A stretch of 15,433 nt of DNA, from NCBI GenBank assembly GCA_934316845.1, contig CAKRDZ010000049.1, forward strand, positions 1 to 15,433. Reading direction: 5' to 3'. The position numbers and the translations under genes were made by a program. Below the pieces are notes generated by a model. It had not been told where the DNA came from. It saw nothing but the letters and a program-made list of their open reading frames with translations, and made no database searches. This document shows positions 1 through 5,721 of the stretch, one piece after another (position 1 is the first letter of the stretch; each line of letters begins with the position of its first letter). Origin of the DNA: an uncultured Eubacterium sp. (GTDB taxonomy: Bacteria > Bacillota > Clostridia > Lachnospirales > Lachnospiraceae).

Positions 1-1010
1 CTTCTTCCAAATACTCCATCAAAGCCAAACTTCTCAAAGAGTCTATGGATATGAACCGTCGTTTTTACTGTGAAATCACTGCCTTTTGCGGAAAGCACGC
101 TTTCAATATCCACTTTTACACCTTGAATGTCCACTTTTACACCTTGAATGTCCACTTTTTCTTTGTTCAGAAGTCCGCTTATATGAAGATTTCGATTTTG
201 AAGTTCATTTTGCTCGTTCAAAAGCAGATTTCTAAGAAACAGTTCCAGATATTCTGTTGTTTCGTGAATACCTTTTTGCAGGTTCGTATAGTTGGCACGG
301 ACAAGTGCATTTCTGAAATACCATGCATTTTCCGCAAAAATATCATTGGTTACAGCAAAACCCAGTGTTCTCAAATATTTAATAAAAAATACTGCTGTTG
401 TCCTCGTATTGCCTTCCCCGAAGATATGAATTTGCCATAACCTTGAAATAAATACTGCAAGATGATGGATAATCTCATCCATTGAAAGACCTTTATAGCT
501 AAAATCTTTCTCCTGTGAAAAATCATATTCAAGCGTTGCTCTCAGTTCAGAAGCGCTGCCGTACATAACGGTTGCCCCATCAAGGACCCATTCTTTCTTT
601 GTGATGTTATAATCTCTAATCTTTCCAGCATGGTTGTAAATCCCCTGAAAGAGTTTGCGGTGGATAGCAATATACTCATTTGGCGAAAATGAGAACGCAA
701 TTTCTGAAAGGATTTCTGCAATACGTAAAGAAACCTTATCCGCTTCTTCGGTACGCTCATCGTCTGATAAATGCACTGGTCTTTCTTCATAGTAACTGTC
801 AATAAGGTTCTGCGCTTCTTTCATTGTGATTTTGCCTTCAATATTCTGAATGGCAGTATCAATCAGATATTTAGATGGTTTGAGTCCGTCCACCGCCTGA
901 AGTCCGATTGCTGTACTCCAAGCATAACCCTTATGCGCTTTATCCGGTTCAGATTCTCTTAAATATTCCTTAAATGGGTCTTTTTCCATATCCACTACCT
1001 CGTTTTCCAT
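1..1010 (-). CDS. Fic-family protein, 3' end off the window
   Basis: At least 336 residues are visible and the frame is open at the window edge, so the C-terminus is missing. The Fic core motif is at residues 195-206, HIFGEGNTRTTA: His195, Phe197, Glu199, Gly200, Asn201 and Arg203 match HxFx(D/E)GNxR, but the second arginine of the classic RxxR is Ala206. Residues 31-72 resemble the VbhA-type antitoxin helix found at the N-terminus of self-inhibited Fic proteins (AVDGLKPS, then IEGKIT), though the inhibitory S/TxxxE(G/N) motif is degenerate. Residues 286-303 are a short repeat of VDIQGVK, and residues 318-336 look like the start of a winged-helix domain. Fic enzymes usually transfer AMP to a protein hydroxyl; activity here is uncertain because of the motif change. 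The ATG at 1010 has AAAGGAAA about 9 bases upstream. The next ATG, at 989, is a less likely start. Confidence 0.9.
   Translation of the reverse strand, partial: MENEVVDMEKDPFKEYLRESEPDKAHKGYAWSTAIGLQAVDGLKPSKYLIDTAIQNIEGKITMKEAQNLIDSYYEERPVHLSDDERTEEADKVSLRIAEILSEIAFSFSPNEYIAIHRKLFQGIYNHAGKIRDYNITKKEWVLDGATVMYGSASELRATLEYDFSQEKDFSYKGLSMDEIIHHLAVFISRLWQIHIFGEGNTRTTAVFFIKYLRTLGFAVTNDIFAENAWYFRNALVRANYTNLQKGIHETTEYLELFLRNLLLNEQNELQNRNLHISGLLNKEKVDIQGVKVDIQGVKVDIESVLSAKGSDFTVKTTVHIHRLFEKFGFDGVFGR
110..160. repeat. 21-bp tandem repeat inside the Fic gene
   Basis: Two exact consecutive 21-bp copies lie at 110-130 and 131-151, followed by the first bases of a third at 152-160 and preceded by a diverged copy. 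The unit is a multiple of three and encodes VDIQGVK twice on the minus strand, then VDIESVL. Slippage would change linker length between the Fic core and the C-terminal DNA-binding-like domain without breaking the frame. Confidence 0.9.
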
Positions 1011-1041
1011 AGTTTCATATTTCCTTTGCATTTATCAAGTA

Positions 1042-1455
1042 TTATTTTGTTATGTCCCATAGTATTCTAAAAATGATTTGCAAATCATCCACTAACTCAT
1101 CTGTAAAAATAATTTTTTCTATTTCACTATGAATTTCTTCAAACGAATAAATATCAGCAACATATAACATTCCGTAGGATTCATCGTTTTCATTTTTATT
1201 TACTCTCGTCTTCCCTTTGACAGAATATACACAAATAGGCTTAATATTAAAATCAATTGCTCCCGTTTCTTCTCTTAGTTCGCGCTTTGCAGCGTCTAGG
1301 ATCAATTCTCCTTCTTCTCTATGCCCGCCCGGTATTTCATAAGTATCTCTTTCTTTATGTTTACAAAACACCCATTTCCCATCAGCCTTAGAAATAATTA
1401 CAGCAAATTTTAATAAACTGTCATCTACCTCATCATAAAAATTAACTTCCAGCAT
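1042..1455 (-). CDS. NUDIX hydrolase (137 aa)
   Basis: This encodes a single-domain cytoplasmic NUDIX protein of typical length. The complete Nudix box is at residues 44-66 (Gly44, Glu50, then RELREETG at 58-65), which gives the divalent-metal site that cleaves a nucleoside diphosphate linked to another group. The box ends in Ala66 where Ile/Leu/Val is usual. The substrate cannot be read from sequence; nucleotide-pool cleaning is the generic role. The ATG at 1455 is preceded by GGAGG at 1460-1464 with a 4-base gap, which is short but strong. It lies 31 bases upstream of the Fic gene and 42 bases downstream of the GyrI-like gene, so it could be co-transcribed with either. Confidence 0.92.
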   Translation of the reverse strand: MLEVNFYDEVDDSLLKFAVIISKADGKWVFCKHKERDTYEIPGGHREEGELILDAAKRELREETGAIDFNIKPICVYSVKGKTRVNKNENDESYGMLYVADIYSFEEIHSEIEKIIFTDELVDDLQIIFRILWDITK

Positions 1456-1497
1456 TTTTCCTCCATATATTCAAATAAATCTCAACAACAAGGAAAT

Positions 1498-2130
1498 TTA
1501 CAATTTCTTTATAGGATGTCTAATAACCGTTTTCCATTTCTCTGGAGCAACCTTTCTTGCATCAGACAGATATATTTCATGGTGTATTCTTTCTGTATTC
1601 ATATCATTAACATATCCATTCTGTTCTAAATACGCATCCATAAGAGCAACTGTTGCAGGTTCATCATCAAATGCTCCCAAATGCATAATCTGAACACACG
1701 CCCCTTCATCAATAGTCATAAACTCTGCCGATGAACAATCCAATTTTTTCTTATTTGTCGCGGTTTCAACTGCCCATTCAAAATCTTCTTTCGTTACGAA
1801 GTCAGGCAGTCGTATAACGGAAATCCAGTTAAATGTAGACTTATCCGTATAATCTACACCATCTGTATCTTCTTGCCACCAGAAGCCCTCAAGTGGTGGA
1901 ACTACATATTCAAAAAATCCTTTGATTTTGTAATCCGTTTTATAACTCATTTTCAGAGTATACGCAACAGCATATAACACACTTATTGCCTGCTGATATG
2001 CCCCACCTTCGTCATTTGGATCACCTTTTCCCCTAACTGCAATATAATTTGCTTTAGGAACAATTACAATCTCTGGTTTATTTTTAGGCATATAAAATTC
2101 TTTGTATTCTTTCTTAAAATCAAAAGCCAT
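1498..2130 (-). CDS. GyrI-like small-molecule-binding protein (210 aa)
   Basis: Recognised as a GyrI-like protein of the COG4832 type, a SHS2/GyrI ligand-binding fold without a DNA-binding domain. Distinctive stretches are an N-terminal FKKEYKEFYMPK, PPLEGFWW at residues 78-85, and HHEIYLSD at 183-190. From memory, a Listeria relative (Lin2189) hydrolyses cyclopropanoid DNA alkylators and uses a glutamate in the last motif, here Glu185, with aromatic residues lining the pocket. Function in this organism is therefore inferred as binding or hydrolysing a hydrophobic toxic small molecule. A start 60 bases upstream is open, but ATG 2130 has GGAGG at 2136-2140 with a 5-base gap and the N-terminus matches the family, so the shorter form is chosen. 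Confidence 0.88.
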   Translation of the reverse strand: MAFDFKKEYKEFYMPKNKPEIVIVPKANYIAVRGKGDPNDEGGAYQQAISVLYAVAYTLKMSYKTDYKIKGFFEYVVPPLEGFWWQEDTDGVDYTDKSTFNWISVIRLPDFVTKEDFEWAVETATNKKKLDCSSAEFMTIDEGACVQIMHLGAFDDEPATVALMDAYLEQNGYVNDMNTERIHHEIYLSDARKVAPEKWKTVIRHPIKKL

Positions 2131-2186
2131 TGCTACCTCCATAAGTTCCGTTTTTCTTAATTCAACAAACTGGAATTTGCACTTCC

Positions 2187-2375
2187 TCACTCGTCTTCTT
2201 TTTTATTGTTTCTACTAATATTCGAGCTTAACAATAAAATTCCAGAGCATAAAAATAATACCCAAATTATAATATTTTCTTGATTTATCGCATTATAAAT
2301 CAAGCATATTATGCTTAATATAATCTGTACAATTGAACAAATCACTCCTATTTTTTGTGTCTTTTTATCCATCAT
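2187..2375 (-). CDS. Small two-helix membrane protein (62 aa)
   Basis: Not assigned to a known family. The protein starts MMDKKTQKIG, then has a hydrophobic helix at about residues 10-29 (ICSIVQIILSII), a short polar turn NQEN, a second helix at about 34-52, and a charged tail ending RNNKKEDE. The positive-inside rule suggests both ends are cytoplasmic. GGAGG at 2381-2385 sits 5 bases before the first of two adjacent ATG codons, and a good promoter lies just upstream, so this is a real gene. The frame stays open for 77 further codons upstream, but that extension lacks an SD and runs into the acetyltransferase gene. The GyrI-like gene follows 56 bases downstream. Confidence 0.75.
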   Translation of the reverse strand: MMDKKTQKIGVICSIVQIILSIICLIYNAINQENIIIWVLFLCSGILLLSSNISRNNKKEDE

Positions 2376-2400
2376 TGTCTCCTCCATAAATTCTAAATTG

Positions 2401-2429
2401 ATAATATTACATGTGTCATATATATTCAA
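2401..2429 (-). promoter_or_regulatory. Sigma-A-type promoter for the small membrane protein
   Basis: On the minus strand TTGAAT (2424-2429) and TATTAT (2401-2406) are separated by exactly 17 bases. Predicted transcription would begin near 2394, giving a leader of about 20 bases that holds only the GGAGG ribosome site of the gene starting at 2375. It may also drive the GyrI-like, NUDIX and Fic genes downstream. Confidence 0.6.
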
Positions 2430-2457
2430 AAGATACCTCTTTTCCATCTGAAGCAGT

Positions 2458-2476
2458 TGTCGCAAAATTTGCGACA
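2458..2476. repeat. Perfect 19-bp dyad, possible operator
   Basis: TGTCGCAAAATTTGCGACA has 9-base arms around one central base. The symmetry continues outward to 13-base arms with one mismatch. It lies about 29 bases upstream of the -35 of the predicted promoter at 2401-2429, in a 206-base gene-free spacer (2376-2581). There is no T-run on either side, so it does not look like an intrinsic terminator. A regulator binding site is an inference. Confidence 0.5.
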
Positions 2477-2581
2477 GCTGAATTATTACCTCTTCCTTTG
2501 ATGCATTATTAATATGTTTACCAATTGTCCTTACGTTTCTTCCACAACTCCTAATTTCCCAATTCATTAAAGCGGAAATTG

Positions 2582-2983
2582 TCAGCATCTCATAAAACCA
2601 CAGCAACCTACATCTGAAAACTCAGTGAACCCCAATGTCTTATAGAAATTCACATTCTTAGGCATATTATCCGTTGCCAACTCAATTTGTCGAACATTAT
2701 GATATTTTTTGAGAACAGCTTTTAGCAGAGCCGTTCCGACACCTTGATGCTGTTTTTGGGGAAAAACAAGAATATCCTGAACAAAAACAATGGTAAAACC
2801 ATCGCCAACACATCTGATAATTCCAAGCAGTTCTCTATTTTCATATGCTGCTAATACAAGTAAAGAATTTTTGTATCCTTGTTCCAATACTAGCATGTTC
2901 TCTGTGTATGCTCTCCATCCAACCTCAGTATAAAGATGCTGTATTTCGTTTTTCTTGAAGTCTCTATATTCTCTTATTTCCAT
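2582..2983 (-). CDS. GNAT-family N-acetyltransferase (133 aa)
   Basis: This is a compact GNAT-fold acyl-CoA-dependent N-acetyltransferase. The acetyl-CoA pyrophosphate loop is QHQGVGTALL at residues 78-87 (Gln80, Gly81, Gly83), preceded by the beta strand VQDILVFP. NFYKTLGFTEF near 112-122 is the usual C-terminal motif containing the family tyrosine. The substrate is unknown; small-molecule amines and ribosomal or antibiotic targets are all possible in this family. The ATG at 2983 has GGAGG with a 5-base gap. An in-frame ATG 11 codons earlier has no SD, so it is not used. It is separated from the next gene by 206 bases, suggesting separate transcription from the small membrane protein. Confidence 0.9.
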   Translation of the reverse strand: MEIREYRDFKKNEIQHLYTEVGWRAYTENMLVLEQGYKNSLLVLAAYENRELLGIIRCVGDGFTIVFVQDILVFPQKQHQGVGTALLKAVLKKYHNVRQIELATDNMPKNVNFYKTLGFTEFSDVGCCGFMRC

Positions 2984-3104
2984 TTTGTCCTCCAAATTTC
3001 TATTTACTAAACTCAAACTATCTCAACGCCTTCATCTTCTTACCCTACAAACAAGAAACCTGTCTCGCTCCAAAGAGCTCGGTCAATTCCGTTTTTCCAG
3101 TTTA

Positions 3105-3587
3105 TTAAAGCAATTCGTTTAATGCGGTATACTCTCTCAAATACATTCCTCTACGCATCTCATCGACTCCCTTATATGAATTATGCTGAGAAAAAATATT
3201 TTTAATTTCAGATATATCAAGCCATCTTGGTTCCATACCAACTTGTATTTCTCTTTCTGTTTGTTTTATTTGAGTTGTACCTGTGGCTTTGCAGATAAAA
3301 TACCGATTCACCCATTTCCAGTTCTCATAGTATTCATCAATTTCTAACAAGCAATCCGAAGGTTCTACTTTTACCCCTGTTTCTTCAGCAATTTCCCGAA
3401 TGCAACACTCTTCATCACTTTCATTACTTTCCAAGCCTCCGCCCGGAATCATCCACTGATTTGTTTTTGCTTCATATGAAAGCAAGATACGTTCTCCATC
3501 TATAACGATACCTCTACAAGCAGTTCTGGTTTTATCCCAATTACCAAAATAATTTTCTCCAACAATTTCTATCGTTTTCATTTTCAT
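3105..3587 (-). CDS. NUDIX hydrolase (160 aa)
   Basis: This is a second, unrelated-looking NUDIX protein. The Nudix box is intact at residues 50-72 (Gly50, Glu56, REIAEETGV at 64-72), on a beta-strand pattern QWMIPGG typical of the family. It has a longer N-terminal strand region (residues 1-30) and a C-terminal segment with PRWLDISEIKN, the usual position of the substrate-selecting helix. Substrate is not predictable. The start at 3587 (MKMK) has GGAGG at 3592-3596 with a 4-base gap; Met3, 10 bases from the SD, is an equally possible start. It is followed by a 121-base spacer before the GNAT gene. Confidence 0.92.
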   Translation of the reverse strand: MKMKTIEIVGENYFGNWDKTRTACRGIVIDGERILLSYEAKTNQWMIPGGGLESNESDEECCIREIAEETGVKVEPSDCLLEIDEYYENWKWVNRYFICKATGTTQIKQTEREIQVGMEPRWLDISEIKNIFSQHNSYKGVDEMRRGMYLREYTALNELL

Positions 3588-3653
3588 TCATCCTCCGATC
3601 AACTTCAATTCTTCTAACTATCTGCTATCCGATAAAATTTAAATTGTTCCGCA

Positions 3654-3959
3654 TCATTCTTCCACAAATTCCGTGTGAAAAATCACTTCTTTACCAAGTT
3701 TTTGAGCATACGCTATCTCTTTCTTTACCTGTTCACCTATATATCCATTTATATTAACTACATAAATAGCATCGGCAATTTCTATTTTCCTATAATGCGC
3801 CAAATTCAATGCATTTATATCATTTTCACACAAGTCCAATTTACTTTCATTATAGACACATTGCAACACACTCATATCATGCTTGGTTTCTAAAACAAAA
3901 GCTATTTTCTTCATTTCTTTTTCAAATTTCATACTCCCACAAATGGTAACAATTTTCAA
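3654..3959 (-). CDS. Nucleoside 2-deoxyribosyltransferase-like protein (101 aa)
   Basis: This is a short Rossmann-like protein. ICGSMKF at residues 6-12 is the phosphate/nucleoside loop typical of nucleoside 2-deoxyribosyltransferase-like and DUF4406-type proteins. ADAIYVVN at 62-69 and GYIGEQVKKEIAYA at 72-85 form the second conserved block, in which Glu81 aligns with the usual catalytic glutamate position. True enzymes of this family are about 130-160 residues, so activity is uncertain; the small homologues are common in Firmicutes and phages and often annotated hypothetical. The start is a TTG at 3959, with GGGGG 6 bases upstream. The next ATG (residue 10) would remove the conserved loop, so TTG is preferred. 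It has its own strong promoter. Confidence 0.75.
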   Translation of the reverse strand: MKIVTICGSMKFEKEMKKIAFVLETKHDMSVLQCVYNESKLDLCENDINALNLAHYRKIEIADAIYVVNINGYIGEQVKKEIAYAQKLGKEVIFHTEFVEE

Positions 3960-4025
3960 ATTTTTCCCCCTGCAACTTCCAATTTAAACAATCCACAAAA
4001 ACTTTAGTTCCCATGTCAGAAATCC

Positions 4026-4054
4026 ATTATACCATCACCAACAGTATATATCAA
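4026..4054 (-). promoter_or_regulatory. Near-consensus sigma-A promoter
   Basis: On the minus strand TTGATA (4049-4054) and TATAAT (4026-4031) are separated by 17 bases, with 11 of 12 hexamer positions matching consensus. Transcription would start near 4019, leaving a leader of about 60 bases before the TTG start at 3959. It is the best promoter in the accessory block. Confidence 0.8.
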
Positions 4055-4117
4055 CGATATTCCACATTTTTTTGATAATTTTTTCCAATTCAATTCTTCT
4101 TTGAACAGAAACTTTTA

Positions 4118-4654
4118 TTATCCGCCATAGTAATCTGTTGTTCCTGTAATTCCATCCAATGCTCCTTGTCTCAACAAACAAACCATGAATCCTTCATCTC
4201 CCCATTTTTCTCTGTCTTTATGATAAATTCCGTATTTATAAGATGGTTCAAATCCAAATCTAGAATATAACATTGTATTTCCGCCAAGAAATACCGCTCC
4301 ATATCCCATGTTTTTTGCTATTTTTAATCCCTCTTCAACAAGCATTCTCATAATGCCCTGTTTTCTATATTCCGGCAAAACTGCGCACTGCGATAAGGTC
4401 AATTCCGTAATATTGCCATTATCAGTAACTATGTCGGTCTCATGTATGGCAACTTCTCCAATAATCTTTTCATTTTCCAAAACAGCAACAAGTGATAGTT
4501 CTGGAATATATGTATCTTTCAACCTTTCCTCAATGAAATGCTGCCTCATAAATTTACCGGTTTCTATTCCATATTGTTCGAAAAATGCCTCGTAAATTAC
4601 ATTGTCAACTTCGTTGTATTCAGAAAGTTTTTCCGGTCTCATTATTATTTTCAT
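4118..4654 (-). CDS. GNAT-family N-acetyltransferase, YhbS-like (178 aa)
   Basis: The GNAT core is visible: IIGEVAIHETDI (beta strands 2-3, residues 64-75), TLSQCAVLPEYRKQG leading into IMRMLVEEGL (acetyl-CoA-binding motif A, residues 86-110) and FLGGNTMLYSRFGFEPS (motif B, 122-138). The order and the LGG..YSRFGF segment match YhbS-like acetyltransferases. Substrate is unknown. The ATG at 4654 lies 11 bases after GGAGG (4666-4670), which is long, but no better in-frame start exists; only an ATT codon is nearer. The HAD gene lies 78 bases upstream and a 158-base spacer follows. Confidence 0.88.
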   Translation of the reverse strand: MKIIMRPEKLSEYNEVDNVIYEAFFEQYGIETGKFMRQHFIEERLKDTYIPELSLVAVLENEKIIGEVAIHETDIVTDNGNITELTLSQCAVLPEYRKQGIMRMLVEEGLKIAKNMGYGAVFLGGNTMLYSRFGFEPSYKYGIYHKDREKWGDEGFMVCLLRQGALDGITGTTDYYGG

Positions 4655-4674
4655 AATTGCAATTACCTCCCCTT

Positions 4675-4704
4675 TACTTATACCATTCCTTTTGCTACTT
4701 ATAC
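4675..4704. repeat. Direct repeat TACTTATAC, 21 bp apart
   Basis: TACTTATAC occurs at 4675-4683 and 4696-4704. The 21-base period is two helical turns, placing both copies on one face of the DNA just upstream of the acetyltransferase gene. It could be a regulator site or a pair of -10-like elements (TATAAG on the minus strand). The match is short and may be chance in AT-rich sequence. Confidence 0.35.
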
Positions 4705-4732
4705 ATGTTTCTATAAACTTCTAATTTAAAAA

Positions 4733-5407
4733 TCATCTCAGCAACCGCAATAATTCATATAAACTGCTAATGCTTCCCTCAGACTTCGTTGTACGTTGTA
4801 TATGAACAAATTTACAATTTGCATTACGTGCTGTTTTTCTATCTTTTTCTTCATCTCCCACAAAAACCAATTCCGTAACAGGGACACCATATTTATCAGA
4901 AATCATCTGCAATCCTTTACAATTTGGTTTCCGATATCCTGCAACGCAAGAAGATACATAATAATCAAAATAACTCAGCAATTCTGAAATATCCTTTTTA
5001 AAAATTTCATCGGGCATTGCATTTGGCAGATCCGTAAGCGTCGCTATGATATAATCTTTCTCTTTCAACTCCTTTAAAACTTCTATTGTATCCGGATATA
5101 TTTTTGCCGACAGTTTTAATCCCTGCCAAAATGTTTCTATACAATTTTTAATTGGCGGATCAACATGCCAGTGTTCCAATGCATTTGAAAAAATATGCTC
5201 TGCCGAATATTCTACCTCTCTACCGCTGACTCGCGGATTAAAATCCTTTAAAATTTGAACTGATTTTTGAACATCTTCCTTCGAAACATTGCAATTATAT
5301 TGCTGAATTATTGCATCAAAACCCTGTTGGTAAAAATCCACCCATGAATATGGCATTCCCTCATACTGCATTAGTGTTCCGCCCAGATCAAAGACTATTA
5401 ATTTCAA
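4733..5407 (-). CDS. HAD-superfamily hydrolase (224 aa)
   Basis: This is a haloacid dehalogenase-like phosphatase with a C1 cap. Motif I is FDLGGTL at residues 6-12, with the nucleophile Asp7. The usual second aspartate, the general acid, is Gly9, a variant common in the DLGGT subgroup. Motif II is TLTDLP at 123-128, motif III Lys160 in YRKP, and motif IV GDEEKD at 184-189. The cap occupies about residues 17-105. It probably removes phosphate from a small metabolite, or acts on another leaving group; the substrate is not predictable. Translation must start at TTG 5407, since a stop codon lies three codons upstream, with AAGGAAG about 9 bases before it. No gene lies directly upstream, so it is probably the first gene of the accessory block. 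Confidence 0.88.
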   Translation of the reverse strand: MKLIVFDLGGTLMQYEGMPYSWVDFYQQGFDAIIQQYNCNVSKEDVQKSVQILKDFNPRVSGREVEYSAEHIFSNALEHWHVDPPIKNCIETFWQGLKLSAKIYPDTIEVLKELKEKDYIIATLTDLPNAMPDEIFKKDISELLSYFDYYVSSCVAGYRKPNCKGLQMISDKYGVPVTELVFVGDEEKDRKTARNANCKFVHIQRTTKSEGSISSLYELLRLLR

Positions 5408-5474
5408 AATGAATCACTTCCTTAAAGTTCGTTCTATTCTGCTATTTTCGTATCACCATAATTCCAGCTGGCAG

Positions 5475-5498
5475 AAAAAAACATCATAATGTTTTTTT
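5475..5498. terminator. Weak A/T hairpin, possible terminator
   Basis: The 10-base arms AAAAAAACAT (5475-5484) and ATGTTTTTTT (5489-5498) are perfectly complementary with a 4-base loop. It reads similarly on both strands and ends in a T-run, but the stem holds only one G-C pair, so termination strength is doubtful. It might separate glpK transcription from the HAD gene. Confidence 0.3.
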
Positions 5499-5565
5499 TA
5501 CTTCTTCATAAAATTTCTATCAATCAAATATTTCATTGTTAAAATCAGAATACAACATCCTTGAT

Positions 5566-5652
5566 TTGACCTTATTTCATCTTTTTTCAATTAGACCAAG
5601 CATTTTACGCACCTCTATTGACCTAATATACATTTTTTAAATAAAGGTCAAT
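5566..5652. promoter_or_regulatory. Cluster of TTGACCT half-sites, possible operator
   Basis: ATTGACCT (5617-5624) and its exact complement AGGTCAAT (5645-5652) form an inverted repeat with a 20-base spacer. Two further related copies are TTGACCTTATTT at 5566-5577 and ATTAGACCAA at 5590-5599. On the minus strand TTGACC (5646-5651), with TATATT 15 bases or TATTAG 17 bases further on, could be a promoter for the HAD gene, with the inverted repeat straddling it. The regulator is unknown. Confidence 0.35.
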
Positions 5653-5721
5653 TTTATTATCGCAAAGCAAACCTCCGCCTCAAAAACAAAACTCTTCCTG
5701 CAAACCAGCAAGCATCTCCCC

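Larger units (their letters stand above)
5408..5721. other. Gene-free AT-rich spacer between two blocks
   Basis: No convincing coding frame is present. The spacer holds the start region of the HAD gene, an A/T hairpin at 5475-5498 and a cluster of TTGACCT-like half-sites at 5566-5652. To the left, genes are AT-rich; to the right, from about 5660, base composition is visibly more GC-rich. No clear glpK terminator is visible in the first 80 bases after its stop at 5722. Confidence 0.7.

Noticed and set aside
45..440. Plus-strand open frame of 131 codons at the left edge
   Set aside because: It lies antisense to the Fic gene, whose motif is clear on the minus strand; the plus-strand peptide has low-complexity, Phe- and Cys-rich content and no SD.
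2376..2606. 77-codon upstream extension of the small membrane protein
   Set aside because: No ribosome site at its start, it overlaps the 3' end of the acetyltransferase gene and contains the promoter and dyad; GGAGG at 2381-2385 fixes the start at 2375.
3044..3090. GC-richer hairpin in the spacer after the second NUDIX gene
   Set aside because: The GCTC-TTTG-GAGC stem is only four base pairs and no T-run follows on either strand.
1456..4732. Integron-like gene cassettes
   Set aside because: The gene content is suggestive, but the spacers share no repeat or GTTRRRY-type core sites that I can see, and no integrase is present.
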